DNA of 64,000 bases from JABDIP01 sp965250245 (GCA_965250245.1 OZ252296.1:5022001-5086000); one strand, 5' to 3'. Positions 27,809 to 37,012 are shown, counted from the first letter of the stretch. Notes: generated by a model not told the origin, from the sequence alone. Program-made: numbers and translations.

Positions 27809-29899
27809 TCACCATTGGATGCGATAGCTGATCAACGCCTTGTAGTTGCGGCCCTCCTCCACGACGCCGGCGCCACCGGTCACCCGCCGGTATTCCTGGT
27901 CGAAGACGTTGTCGACGCCGAGATCGAGGCGCAGGCCCTGCAGCGGCCCGTCGGACGGCGCCCAGGCGTAGTAGATGTCGTTGACCCCGTAGCCGGGCAC
28001 GGTCGGATCGCCGGCATCGACCTTGTCGAATTCCTCCGCGGCCAGCAGGCGCCAGCCGACCAGCGAGTCGTATTCCGGCAGCTTGACCGCGAAATCCGCG
28101 GTGTACTGGTTCGGGGCCAGCACGCCGAGCTTTTCGCCGGTGTCCTCGTTCTCGCCATCGATGCGGGAGAAGCCGAGCGACAGCAGGAACCGGTCGCTCT
28201 CGTAGAACGCCTCGATCTCCGCCCCGCGCAGCTTGGCGTTGGGCACGTTGAAGGTCAGCGTCTCGTTCTGGACCGGCGGGTTGACGATCACCTCGGTGTC
28301 GATGAAATCCTCGCCGTCGGTCTCGTAATAGGAGCCCTTGATCTCGAACCGATCGCGCGGCGCCAGCACATCGTTGAACGAGAACCCGCCGCCGAATTCC
28401 CAGGTCCGGGTGCGCTGCGGACGGAGGTCCGGATTGGGCACGAAGACGTTGGGAAACGGCCCGACGAAGAAATGCGTTCCTTCCTGGAACAGCTCGTCGA
28501 AGCTCGGCGCCCGGAAGGCCTCCGAGTAGTTGCCAAACACCATCAGCCACTCGGTGGGCAGGTAGCTGACGCCGATCCGTGGCGAGATCTCGTTGTCGGA
28601 ATTGTCGGCGGCGATATCGCTGCTCGACTCGAAATCGTCGTAGCGGATGCCCGGGATCACCAGAACGTCGCCGGGAACAATGCCGAGCGGCTCGGTGATG
28701 GCGATCTCGGCCTGGGCGAAGATCCCGTAGAACTCCGCTTCGGCATCGGGAACACCGGCACGCTCGGCGGATCCGGCCGCGCCCTCCTGTTCGTCCCGGT
28801 AGGCCTCGCCGCCATAGGTGAAGGTGGTCATCAGGCTGTCGTTGAGGCGAAGCCGCGACCGGTTGTCGAGCCGGAAGCCGATCGTATCGAGGTCCCGCCG
28901 CAGCTCTTCGCCGGCCGGCCCCAGGGACGATGCGACCAGCCGTTCCTCGTCGGCCTGGATGTCGGTGTAGTAGGCGATGGCGTCCAGGTCGAACAGAGTG
29001 TCGGCCGGATTGCTGTATGAATAGGCGATCCGGTAGGTGTCGCTGACGATGTCCTTGTCCGCCAGATTGTCGGTGTTCAGGCCCTGGCCGTTGTTCGGCT
29101 CCGTGACGTCGTTCTGGAACCGCAAGAAGGACGCGTCGACCGAGTGGAAATCCGCGAAGTCGTAGGTCGCCTTGGCGAGGCCCGAGAGGATGTCGTCATC
29201 GGTCGGGGTGAGCTCGGTGCCATCGCTGAGCGTGATCGATCCGCTGGACCGGCCGGTCAGGCTGACCAGCAGGTCGAGGCCGTCCACCGGCCGGCCATAG
29301 CCGGTCACGGTGCCCGCGACCTCCCGGTTGACCGTCTGGTATCCGGTCGAGACGAAGGCACCGACCGTCTCGCCCGGCGTCAGGAAGTCGCTTGCGCTGA
29401 CGGTGCGGAATTCGATGACGCCGCCGAGACCCCCGCTGCCATAGAGGGCGGAGGAGGGCCCGCGCAGCACCTCCACCTGGCGCAGCAGGCTCGGGTCGAT
29501 GAAGAAGCGGCCGTCATGGCCGGAATTGAAGTTCTGCCGCGCGCCGTCGAACAGGACGATCACGTCCTCGCCATCCAGGCCCCGGATGCTCGGCACCTCG
29601 CCGGTGCGCCGTGGCCCGCCGGTGAATTCGACGCCGGGAACGAACCGCAGCACGTCATCCGGCGTGGAGGGCTGCAGCGTCTCGATCCGCTCCCGCCCGA
29701 TCACGGTCACCATGCCGGGATACTGGAACGCCTCGATCGGATTGCGTGTCGCCGTCACCGTGATCGTCTCCAGAAGACGCGAGTCCCCCAGGGTGCCCGG
29801 GTCGTTCTCTTCGTCTGAGGTCTGCGCCGCCGCTCCGCCGGCGAGCACGACCCAAGTGGCGACGGCGGCTGCCGTTCGCCCGATGCCCCTGCCAACCAA
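27809..29899 (-). CDS. hmuR: TonB-dependent heme/hemoglobin receptor (HmuR-like)
   Basis: This 696-residue outer-membrane protein has a signal peptide ending near GGAAAQ. A TonB box (ETITVTATR) and a plug domain with FDGARQNFNSGHDGRFF and LRQVEVLRGPSSALYGSGGLGG follow. The barrel then runs to an aromatic C-terminus (SYRIQW). This plug pattern is that of the hemoglobin/transferrin/lactoferrin receptor family. It imports heme into the periplasm using TonB. In the barrel, YGNYSEAFRAPSFDELFQEG is a recognised conserved block. The downstream hmuTUV genes support heme as substrate. Confidence 0.92.
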   Translation of the reverse strand: MVGRGIGRTAAAVATWVVLAGGAAAQTSDEENDPGTLGDSRLLETITVTATRNPIEAFQYPGMVTVIGRERIETLQPSTPDDVLRFVPGVEFTGGPRRTGEVPSIRGLDGEDVIVLFDGARQNFNSGHDGRFFIDPSLLRQVEVLRGPSSALYGSGGLGGVIEFRTVSASDFLTPGETVGAFVSTGYQTVNREVAGTVTGYGRPVDGLDLLVSLTGRSSGSITLSDGTELTPTDDDILSGLAKATYDFADFHSVDASFLRFQNDVTEPNNGQGLNTDNLADKDIVSDTYRIAYSYSNPADTLFDLDAIAYYTDIQADEERLVASSLGPAGEELRRDLDTIGFRLDNRSRLRLNDSLMTTFTYGGEAYRDEQEGAAGSAERAGVPDAEAEFYGIFAQAEIAITEPLGIVPGDVLVIPGIRYDDFESSSDIAADNSDNEISPRIGVSYLPTEWLMVFGNYSEAFRAPSFDELFQEGTHFFVGPFPNVFVPNPDLRPQRTRTWEFGGGFSFNDVLAPRDRFEIKGSYYETDGEDFIDTEVIVNPPVQNETLTFNVPNAKLRGAEIEAFYESDRFLLSLGFSRIDGENEDTGEKLGVLAPNQYTADFAVKLPEYDSLVGWRLLAAEEFDKVDAGDPTVPGYGVNDIYYAWAPSDGPLQGLRLDLGVDNVFDQEYRRVTGGAGVVEEGRNYKALISYRIQW

Positions 29900-30065
29900 A
29901 AAAGGCCCCCTTTCCGCATGCCTTGCGCTCGGTTCATGTCCGGGCTGGCTGCCTGGGGAACGGGGCCCCTGGGTGGCTGGCTGAGACGATCGGTAGATTT
30001 CGTATGTCGCCGGAGGCCGGAACGGCGGCGCGTCCTGAACGCCTGCCCCTGCCTCGCTTCTGGCG

Positions 30066-30323
30066 CTATTTCGTCAGGATGAGCTTGCCCTTGCTGGTGC
30101 ATTGCAGGCGATAGCGTTCGCCCTCGTGCTCGATGACGATGTGCCTGCCCCCGCCGAAGAGTTCGGCGCTGCTCACCGTCCGCTCGCCCCTGACGATCTC
30201 CACGCCGCTCATCGGCGCGGCCTGATCGTGTGGTGCTGTCTTCCCCTTATCCATGAGCCTTGCGTCATCCCATCCGCCGCGTTGGACGTCGGCGGTGGCC
30301 AAGGTCACATCCTGCGACGTCAC
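30066..30323 (-). CDS. hemP: Hemin uptake protein HemP
   Basis: This protein has up to 85 residues and a typical HemP C-terminus: SSAELFGGGRHIVIEHEGERYRL followed by TSKGKLILTK. The N-terminal 40 residues vary, and a shorter start (MDKGKTA) is possible. HemP is a small cytosolic protein that activates heme-receptor transcription in some proteobacteria. It lies 166 bases before the receptor gene. A Fur-box-like element and a palindrome lie just upstream. Confidence 0.9.
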   Translation of the reverse strand: MTSQDVTLATADVQRGGWDDARLMDKGKTAPHDQAAPMSGVEIVRGERTVSSAELFGGGRHIVIEHEGERYRLQCTSKGKLILTK

Positions 30324-30333
30324 CTGATGTATC

Positions 30334-30346
30334 GCGAATGATTCGC
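30334..30346. promoter_or_regulatory. Fur-box-like palindrome between hemP and the monooxygenase
   Basis: GCGAAT-G-ATTCGC is a perfect 6-1-6 inverted repeat starting 11 bases upstream of the hemP ATG. It has the same core as the sites at 19917 and 31687. It could control the divergent gene at 30466 as well. Confidence 0.65.
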
Positions 30347-30360
30347 ATTTGCAAGATTGT

Positions 30361-30375
30361 TGAGAACGGTTCTCA
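30361..30375. promoter_or_regulatory. Perfect palindrome TGAGAAC-G-GTTCTCA near the Fur-like box
   Basis: The 7-1-7 inverted repeat lies 15 bases beyond the Fur-like box in the hemP/monooxygenase gap. Its sequence differs from the Fur core and has some likeness to Irr-type iron control elements, so it may bind a second regulator. Which one is uncertain. Confidence 0.45.
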
Positions 30376-30465
30376 CGCCTGCTACCGTCGGCCCGCCATG
30401 CATCGGCACCGTGCCGACCGCATGCGCGGACCGACAGGATGCAATCTCAGGACAGGAGGACCCGG

Positions 30466-30774
30466 ATGTTCGTCGCCATGAACCGCTTCAAGGTGATACT
30501 CGGCCAGGAATCGGAATTCGAGACCGTGTGGCGCGAGCGCGATTCCCACCTGAAGGAGGTCCCGGGCTTCATCGAATTCCATCTGCTGCGCGGCCCGGAG
30601 GCCGAGGACCACACGCTCTACGCCTCCCACACCACCTGGGCGTCCCGCGGCCATTTCGAGGACTGGACCCGGTCGGAGGCCTTCCGCAAGGCCCACAGCC
30701 AGGCCGGGGGCACCCGCGACATCTATCTCGGCCACCCGAATTTCGAGGGTTTCGAGGCGATCCCGGGAATCTGA
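30466..30774 (+). CDS. Antibiotic biosynthesis monooxygenase-fold protein (possible heme-degrading enzyme)
   Basis: ATG 30466 follows an ideal AGGAGGA, so I prefer it to an upstream in-frame start. The 102-residue ferredoxin-like-fold protein has NRFKVILGQESEFETVWRERDSHLKEVPGFIEFHLL and TTWASRGHFEDWTRSEAFRKAH, typical of the ABM/IsdG-HmoA group. Several members degrade heme in the cytosol and release iron. The divergent heme-uptake genes and iron-box-like sites favour this role. A direct test of heme binding is lacking, and other ABM proteins act on polyketides. Confidence 0.75.
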   Translation: MFVAMNRFKVILGQESEFETVWRERDSHLKEVPGFIEFHLLRGPEAEDHTLYASHTTWASRGHFEDWTRSEAFRKAHSQAGGTRDIYLGHPNFEGFEAIPGI

Positions 30775-30948
30775 AGGACCCGGGTGGCGCTCGGCGCCCC
30801 CTCTCCCTTGAATTCGCACACACCGGCCGGCGGACGCGATCGCCGCCGTCCAAACCCTTGAGATATCGGCTGTCTATGCGCGGTTTGGCGTGCTAGTGAG
30901 AGCCAATCACGATCCTCGGTCAAAACCGCACAAGGCAGGGACTCCGGC

Positions 30949-31416
30949 ATGAAGGGTGACGCCAAGGTCATCGGGCATCTGCAGACCGTCCTCAAGAACG
31001 AGTTGACGGCCATCAACCAGTATTTCCTGCACTCCCGGATGTTGAAGGATTGGGGGCTGAAGAAGCTCTCCGAGTACGAGTACGAGGAATCCATCGACGA
31101 GATGAAGCACGCCGATCAGCTGATCGAGCGCATCCTGTTCCTCGAAGGTCTTCCGAACCTGCAGGATCTCGGCAAGCTGAGGATCGGCGAGGATGTCCGC
31201 GAGATCCTGGAATGCGATCTGACGATGGAGATGGCGGCGATCGCCGATCTGCGCGCGGCCGTGGCCCATTGCGAATCCGTCAGCGACTTCGTCAGCCGCG
31301 ACCTGTTCAGCGAGATCCTCTCCGCGGAGGAGGAGCATGTCGACTGGCTGGAGACCAATCTCGGGCTGATCCAAAAGACCGGACTGGAGAACTACATACA
31401 GTCGCAGATGGGGTAG
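30949..31416 (+). CDS. bfr: Bacterioferritin
   Basis: This 155-residue protein has the normal length for bacterioferritin. All ferroxidase-centre ligands are present: E18, E51, H54, E94, E127 and H130. The heme-ligating methionine is M52. Twenty-four subunits with heme at dimer interfaces store iron as ferric mineral in the cytosol. The bfd gene is convergent 38 bases downstream, which pairs storage with release. No clear iron box lies directly upstream. Confidence 0.96.
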   Translation: MKGDAKVIGHLQTVLKNELTAINQYFLHSRMLKDWGLKKLSEYEYEESIDEMKHADQLIERILFLEGLPNLQDLGKLRIGEDVREILECDLTMEMAAIADLRAAVAHCESVSDFVSRDLFSEILSAEEEHVDWLETNLGLIQKTGLENYIQSQMG

Positions 31417-31454
31417 GGCCGGCCTGCACCGGGTCGCGCGTCACCGGCGACGGC

Positions 31455-31649
31455 CTATTCGGCGGCCACCGGACTTGCGGCGATTCCGTCGTGGTAGTCG
31501 TCGATGATCTGCTGCGCGCAATCGAGGCACTGACGGCAATTCGGCCCGTTGCCCAGGGCGGAATACGCCTCCTCGGCACAGGTCACGCCCCTGCAGGCGA
31601 GCTGCAGCAACTGTGCTTCCCGGTAGCCGTTGCAAAGACAGACGTACAT
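31455..31649 (-). CDS. bfd: Bacterioferritin-associated ferredoxin (Bfd)
   Basis: I choose ATG 31649 (64 residues, MYVCLCNGY) because it follows a GAGGCG site; earlier in-frame starts add 4-10 residues. The four [2Fe-2S] cysteines are C4, C6, C38 and C41, in the CxC...CxxC order of Bfd. It reduces bacterioferritin to release iron when iron is low. It lies convergent to bfr and 38 bases upstream carries a Fur-box-like site, which matches iron-starvation induction. Confidence 0.92.
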   Translation of the reverse strand: MYVCLCNGYREAQLLQLACRGVTCAEEAYSALGNGPNCRQCLDCAQQIIDDYHDGIAASPVAAE

Positions 31650-31686
31650 CAAGCGCCTCATACGATAATGAGGCGACAATCCACTA

Positions 31687-31709
31687 ATTGCGAATGATTG
31701 TCAATTGCG
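31687..31709. promoter_or_regulatory. Fur-box-like site upstream of bfd
   Basis: The sequence includes TTGCGAATGATT and an opposing CAATTGC, and shares the GCGAATGATT core with the other two iron sites. It lies 38 bases upstream of the bfd start. Confidence 0.6.
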
Positions 31710-31735
31710 AACTGCCGCGCCTGGCCGTGCAGGCG

Positions 31736-33097
31736 TCAGGCCGCGCGTTCGGCCGCGCCGGCCTGGAGCGGCAGGCGCACGGTGAATGTCGAGCCGTCGC
31801 CCGGCTCCGAACGCACCGAAATCTGGCCGCCATGCTTCTGGGTCACGATGCCGTGGCTCAGGGACAGGCCCTGGCCGGTCCCCTTGCCGACCTCCTTGGT
31901 GGTGAAGAAGGGGTCAAAGATGCGGGCCTGGTTCTCCGGCGGGATTCCACAGCCGGTGTCGCGCACGGTGACGATTGCGCAGTCGCCCTCGGCGCGGGTG
32001 GTGATGGTGATGCGGCCCTTGCCGTCGGGTTCGGCCTCCTCGATCGCCTGGGCGGCGTTGACGATCAGGTTCAGGAACACCTGGTTCAGCTCGCCGGGAT
32101 AGCCCGGCACCTGCGGCAGGTCCGCCTGCAGGTCGCAGTCCAGCTCGGCGATGTATTTCCACTGGTTGGCGCTGACCGTCACGGTCGTGTCGATGGCCTC
32201 GTTCAGGTCGAGCATCGTGCGCTCGGCCAGCCCCGGATGGGCGAAGACCTTGATCGCGGTGACGATCTTGGTGATGCGCGACAACCCGGTCAGCGCCTGG
32301 TCCAGCGCCTGCGGCATCTCCTCGCGGACGAAGTCCAGATCGGCCTCGGCTTCCGCCGACCGTACGGCGGCCAGCGCCGTCGCCGTGTCGCCGCCGGCCT
32401 CGGCCGCCGTGACGAGCCCCGCATAGGCTTTGAGCACCGACTCCAGGTCGCCGGCGGCCTCCTTCAGGAAGTGCACGTTGTCGCTGACATATTGCACCGG
32501 CGTATTGATCTCGTGGGCGATGCCGGTGGACAGGGTGCCCAGGGCCTCCAGCTTGTGGGCCTGGGCCAGTTCCCGCTCCATGGCGGCGCGCTCGGCCTCC
32601 CGCTCCTTGCGGGCGGTGATGTCGCGGCAGATCCACACCGCATGGGACGCGCCGTCGATCTCCACCGCCGCCACAGCCAGTTCCATGGGAAAGGTCGTGC
32701 CGTCGGCGCGGCGGCCGATCACATCGTCGCGGGCATGGCTCAAGGCCCGCGCGGCGGTCGGGGCTTCCGCCGCCCGCAGCGCCTCGGCATCGGCCCGTTC
32801 GGTCAGCCCGTCCGCCGCGCGCCCGTCGAACCCGTCCGCGTCGAGCCCGAACAGAAGCTCCGCACCGCGATTGGCGTGGCGGATCAGTCCCTCCGCATCG
32901 ACCAGCAGGATGCCGGCGCGGGTGTTCTCCAGGATGGCGGTGAGCTGGCCGGACTGGCGCTCCAGCGCGGCCGTGGCGGCCTTCAGGCTTTCGTTGGCAA
33001 GGAAGAGCTCGCGACTCTTCTCTTCCAGGATGCGCTCGGCCTCCTCCCGGGCCCGCCGCTCGCGCGCCAGCCGCTTTTCCAGGACCGTCGCATCCAT
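31736..33097 (-). CDS. Cytosolic PAS-domain sensor histidine kinase, partner of H-NOX
   Basis: This 453-residue kinase has no membrane helix. Residues 1-50 are a coiled coil, about 52-165 a PAS domain, and the HisKA region holds the phosphorylated H195 in GIAHEINTPVQYV. A HATPase domain with NQVFLNLIVNAAQAI and RDTGCGIPP follows, and DPFFTTKEVGKGTGQGL is complete. Its gene starts 4 bases after the H-NOX stop, the usual arrangement in which H-NOX controls kinase activity in response to nitric oxide. No response regulator is adjacent. Confidence 0.9.
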   Translation of the reverse strand: MDATVLEKRLARERRAREEAERILEEKSRELFLANESLKAATAALERQSGQLTAILENTRAGILLVDAEGLIRHANRGAELLFGLDADGFDGRAADGLTERADAEALRAAEAPTAARALSHARDDVIGRRADGTTFPMELAVAAVEIDGASHAVWICRDITARKEREAERAAMERELAQAHKLEALGTLSTGIAHEINTPVQYVSDNVHFLKEAAGDLESVLKAYAGLVTAAEAGGDTATALAAVRSAEAEADLDFVREEMPQALDQALTGLSRITKIVTAIKVFAHPGLAERTMLDLNEAIDTTVTVSANQWKYIAELDCDLQADLPQVPGYPGELNQVFLNLIVNAAQAIEEAEPDGKGRITITTRAEGDCAIVTVRDTGCGIPPENQARIFDPFFTTKEVGKGTGQGLSLSHGIVTQKHGGQISVRSEPGDGSTFTVRLPLQAGAAERAA

Positions 33098-33101
33098 GGC
33101 G

Positions 33102-33644
33102 TCACGCCGCCCGCTTCAGCTCGAATACCGCGCTGCAGCCATCCGCGCTGGCCTCGGCCCGGCGCACCGTGATCGGGTCGCCGAAGAAGTCGACACAGCC
33201 GGCGATCAGCCCTTCCGCTACCGCCGCGAAGGGGCGCGGCGAGCTGTAATTGACCACCAGGGTGTCGTCGTCCCGGCGCTCGCAGATGACCGACGGCAGT
33301 TCGGCCTCCGGATAGAGCTTGCGCACCTCGACATGGATGTGGTCGTGCACCTTCTCCAGCATGTCGAAAGCGCTGCCGACGCCCTCGATGTATTCCGGAT
33401 GCACCTTGCCGAGCGCGCCGAACAGATAGTGCCCGAAGGCCCGGACCAGATCGCCAGCCTCCGCCCCGGTGCGCTGGCTGAGCGCGGTCACCAGGGCGAG
33501 GATTTCGCCATGGTCGTAGACGCCGACGCTGGTATAGGCGCCGCCGGAGGGCGGCTGGGCGTCCTCGATGATCTGCTCGGTCATCTCGGGAGAGAAGTGT
33601 TCGTCCACCATCTCCATGAACTTGGTGAAAATGACACCTTTCAT
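33102..33644 (-). CDS. H-NOX heme-based nitric oxide sensor
   Basis: This 180-residue protein opens with MKGVIFTKFMEMVDEHF, typical of bacterial H-NOX. The proximal heme histidine is H104 in IHVEVRKLYP. The YxSxR motif that holds the heme propionates is present as Y133, S135 and R137. H-NOX proteins bind NO at ferrous heme and usually regulate a co-encoded kinase, here the gene 4 bases downstream. It is cytosolic and stand-alone. The upstream 227-base gap is AT-rich and may hold the promoter. Confidence 0.93.
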   Translation of the reverse strand: MKGVIFTKFMEMVDEHFSPEMTEQIIEDAQPPSGGAYTSVGVYDHGEILALVTALSQRTGAEAGDLVRAFGHYLFGALGKVHPEYIEGVGSAFDMLEKVHDHIHVEVRKLYPEAELPSVICERRDDDTLVVNYSSPRPFAAVAEGLIAGCVDFFGDPITVRRAEASADGCSAVFELKRAA

Positions 33645-33793
33645 GCGTTCGCAACTCCTTGGCGTCGGCCCGGCGGGAAGGCGATTGAATGCCGGAGTCG
33701 GGCCGGGAAATTCAGGATTGCGAGGGACGATAATCCGGCCAAGTGATCATTGGCTTAATACTCGGTTCAATTGAAGCAATCCGAGCATTCCCA

Positions 33794-33841
33794 AAAGCAG
33801 ATCAAAATACGAGTGGGCGTTCTCTTGAAGTTCTGCTTTTT
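33794..33841. terminator. AT-rich inverted repeat between RND permease and H-NOX genes
   Basis: AAAAGCAGA and TCTGCTTTT form a 9-base perfect inverted repeat around a loop of about 29 bases, shortly after the RND permease stop (minus strand). It resembles a weak terminator, but the loop is long. Confidence 0.25.
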
Positions 33842-33871
33842 GGATATTGCCGTGTTGGCGGAGACGCGCGC

Positions 33872-36800
33872 TCACCCGGCCGCCGCGATGCGAAGCGTCG
33901 GCGCGGGCTCGCCACCGGATTCCGGTACCGCCCGGCTGCCCCGACGGCCGACCACCACGCTGAACATCGGCGGCACGAAGTAGAACGACACCACGGTCGA
34001 CAGCAGCACGCCGCCGGCGATCGCCATGGCGAAGGGCGGCCAGAAGCCGCCGCCGCCCAGGATCAGGGGCAGGAAGCCGCCGAAGGTGGTGAGCGTGGTC
34101 GAGACGATGTGCCGGCTCGATTCCATCACCACGTTGCGGATCGCGCGGATGTCGCCGGCGGCGGCGGCCGGGTCCTGCTGCAGCGCCGTCATGATGATGA
34201 TGGCCGCGTTGATCGACACGCCGATCGAGCCGATGACCCCGATCAACGCCTGGATGCCGAAGGGATAGCCGAACACGGCCAGCGCGAGGATGCTGAGCCC
34301 CATGGACAGCAGCGAGACCACGCCAGTGACCAGCGACAGCCGATAGGAATTGAACGTCAGCACGATGGACGCGACCATCAGCGCCACGATCAGCCCCAGC
34401 GAGCCGACCAGGTTGCGCACCGTCTCGGCCCGCGCATCGGCGTCGCCGCCATATTCGATGCGATAGCCGGGCGGCAGGGACAGCGGCGTTGCTGCAAGCT
34501 GGTCCTGGATCTGCTTCAGCGCCTCCTCCGGCAGCACGCCAAGCTGGAGATAGGCCTGGACCAGGTTGATGCGCTCGCCGTTGCGCCGCGCGATCGGGCT
34601 GTCCGACGGGATCAGCCGCACGGTGCCCAGCGCGGACAGCGGGATGCCGGGCCACTCGGCATCCGACACCGACGCGCCCGGTGGCAGGACCTGGAAGCCG
34701 GAGACCGTCTCGGCGCCGACGCGGCCGGATTCCGGCACCCGGACCCGGACGGGGAGTTCCTCGGACCCCTCGATCAACGAGCCGCCGGTGGCGCCCTCCG
34801 TCAGGGTCTGGAGCTGGCGGGCGACCTCGGCCAGGGACAGGCCGGCCAGGCGCACCCGGTCCTCGTCCAGGTCGAAGACCAGCTTGGGCGCGCCGCCCAG
34901 CAGCGTAGCGCGGGTATGGGTGACCTCCGGCGTCGCCGCCATCATCCGCCGCACCTCCTCGCCCAGGGTGCGCAGGGTCTCCAGGTCCGGCCCGACGAGG
35001 CGGATCTCCACCGGTGCCGCGACAGGCGGCCCCTGGACCAGGTCGCGCACGATGATCTGGGCCTGGGGCAGTCCCCGGTCGAGGGCGGCCTGCAGCCGCG
35101 GCACGACGGCTTCCGCGGCCTCCTCGGTCCGGGTGGTGACCAGCGCCTCGGCGAAGCTCGGCACGCCGTCCTGGTCGGCGGTCATGTTGTAGTAGAAGGC
35201 AGGCGCGCTCTCGCCGAGGAACCAATGCACGGTGCGGATGTCGGGCTCGCCGCGCAGGATCGCGTCGGCGACCTGCATGGTCGCCTCGGTCTCCGACAGG
35301 CTGGCGCCGTCCGGCAGCTTCATCTGGACGTAGAACTGGTCTCGCTCGACGCCGGGGAAGAACTGCGCCGTCAGCGTCGGGAAGGCGGCGAAGCCGATCA
35401 GCGGCAGCGCCAGCGCGGCGAGGATGCCCAGCGCCCGGTGGCGCAGCGCCAGGTCCAGCGATCCAGCGAAGACACGGCCCAGGAGGCCGGAGCGGGCGCC
35501 GTTGCGCCACCAGGCCAGGCGGGCATCGCCACGCGGCAGCAGGAAGCCGGCCATGGCCGGGGTGACGGTGAGCGCCAGCAGCAGCGACACCACCAGCATG
35601 ACGATCACGGCCGTGGCGATGGCGCCGACGAAGTCACCGGCCGGGCCGGGCAGCACTGCCATGGGCATGAAGGCGAAGACCGTGGTGGCGGTCGAGGCGG
35701 CCAGCGGGATCGCCAGGCGGCGGGAGGCTGCCGCCAGGGCTTCGGCCCGCCCGATGCCGGCGGCAATGCGCCGGCGGATCTCGTCGGTCATGACGATCGC
35801 CGCGTCCACGAGCAGGCCCAGCGCCACGATCAGCCCGGTGACCGACATCTGGTGGATCGGCACGCCCAGGCGTTGCAGCACCGCCAGCGACAGCAGGCTG
35901 GTCAGCGGCAGCATCAGGGCGACCACCAGCGCGGCCCGCCAGCCCAGGGTGACGAACAGCACGGCGACCACCAGCCCGACGCCGATCGCCAGGTTCTGGG
36001 CCAGGGTGCCCAGCCGGTCGGCGGTGTAGGTGCTCTGGTCGAACAGCAGCCGGTGCTCCAGCCCGGCCGGCAGCTCCGCCTCGAACTCCGCGAGTGTCCG
36101 GTGGACGCGGCCCATCCAGGCATCGACCTGCAGGTCCGATTCCATCCGGGCGGCCACGACGACGGCCCGGGTCCCATCGGCGAAGGCCTTGGTCTCGACC
36201 GGGGTGCGCACGGCCCGGCTGACCGTCGCGACATCGCCGACTCGCACCAGCGGGCCATCCGATCCACGGCTCAGGATCACGGACCGGATGCGGTCCAGGG
36301 AGTCGATCTCGCCGGTGACCTCGATCAGATAGTCGTCGGCCGTGCCGCGCACCCGGCCGGCCTCGACCTTGGCGTCGGCGCGGGCGATGGCCGCGGCCAC
36401 CGCATCGACGGTGAGGCCGATGGAGACCAGCCGCAGCGGGTCAACCTCGACCAGCACCTCCTCGTCCGGGGCGCCGAACAGCCGCACCGTCTTCGTGCCG
36501 CCGACGCCGCGCAGCCGGTCCTGCAGCAGCTCGCCATAGCGGCCCAGCACGGTCGCCGGCACGGCGCGGCCATCGCGCGCCACGATGGCGCTGATCGCCG
36601 TGTAGGCGCTGGTGCGGTCGTTGTCGAAATCCGGCTCCGGCACGCCGGCCGGCAGGTTGACGGTGGCGTCGGCCAGCGCGTCGCGGACCTCCGACCAGGC
36701 CTGCTCGATCTCGGAGTCGGCGATGAACTGGGACAGCTCCACGCTAATGACCGAGATCCCGGTGCGCGAGGTGGAACGGATCTCCTCGATCTCCTCGATC

Positions 36801-37012
36801 TCGCGCAGCTCCTCCTCGATCTTCTCGGTGACCAGCGCCTCCACCCGCGCCGGATCGGCACCGGGATAGGGGGTGATGATGGTGGCGAACAGGTTGGTGA
36901 TGTTCGGGTCTTCCTGGCGCCCGATGGTGATGAAGGCGGCCGTGCCCACGGCGATGATCATGGCGATCGCCAGGGCGAAGAACCGTTTCTGGCGATAGAG
37001 GAAGGCACCCAT
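33872..37012 (-). CDS. RND-family efflux pump inner-membrane permease
   Basis: This 1046-residue protein has the AcrB/RND layout of two repeats, each with a periplasmic loop, and twelve membrane helices. The N-terminus is MGAFLYRQKRFFALAIAM. PYPGADPARVEALVTEKIEEEL and the RTGISVISVEL segment are characteristic of the group. In helix 4, VTGLIVALGLLVDAAIVMTDEI holds aspartates of the proton relay. It exports small molecules using the proton gradient. It starts 6 bases after the adaptor stop. No outer-membrane factor is encoded in the window. The gene is probably controlled by the divergent TetR. Confidence 0.92.
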   Translation of the reverse strand: MGAFLYRQKRFFALAIAMIIAVGTAAFITIGRQEDPNITNLFATIITPYPGADPARVEALVTEKIEEELREIEEIEEIRSTSRTGISVISVELSQFIADSEIEQAWSEVRDALADATVNLPAGVPEPDFDNDRTSAYTAISAIVARDGRAVPATVLGRYGELLQDRLRGVGGTKTVRLFGAPDEEVLVEVDPLRLVSIGLTVDAVAAAIARADAKVEAGRVRGTADDYLIEVTGEIDSLDRIRSVILSRGSDGPLVRVGDVATVSRAVRTPVETKAFADGTRAVVVAARMESDLQVDAWMGRVHRTLAEFEAELPAGLEHRLLFDQSTYTADRLGTLAQNLAIGVGLVVAVLFVTLGWRAALVVALMLPLTSLLSLAVLQRLGVPIHQMSVTGLIVALGLLVDAAIVMTDEIRRRIAAGIGRAEALAAASRRLAIPLAASTATTVFAFMPMAVLPGPAGDFVGAIATAVIVMLVVSLLLALTVTPAMAGFLLPRGDARLAWWRNGARSGLLGRVFAGSLDLALRHRALGILAALALPLIGFAAFPTLTAQFFPGVERDQFYVQMKLPDGASLSETEATMQVADAILRGEPDIRTVHWFLGESAPAFYYNMTADQDGVPSFAEALVTTRTEEAAEAVVPRLQAALDRGLPQAQIIVRDLVQGPPVAAPVEIRLVGPDLETLRTLGEEVRRMMAATPEVTHTRATLLGGAPKLVFDLDEDRVRLAGLSLAEVARQLQTLTEGATGGSLIEGSEELPVRVRVPESGRVGAETVSGFQVLPPGASVSDAEWPGIPLSALGTVRLIPSDSPIARRNGERINLVQAYLQLGVLPEEALKQIQDQLAATPLSLPPGYRIEYGGDADARAETVRNLVGSLGLIVALMVASIVLTFNSYRLSLVTGVVSLLSMGLSILALAVFGYPFGIQALIGVIGSIGVSINAAIIIMTALQQDPAAAAGDIRAIRNVVMESSRHIVSTTLTTFGGFLPLILGGGGFWPPFAMAIAGGVLLSTVVSFYFVPPMFSVVVGRRGSRAVPESGGEPAPTLRIAAAG

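Noticed and set aside
33645..33871. FNR- or NnrR-type box upstream of H-NOX
   Set aside because: The AT-rich gap has no TTGAT-N4-ATCAA match; only a weak inverted repeat was seen.
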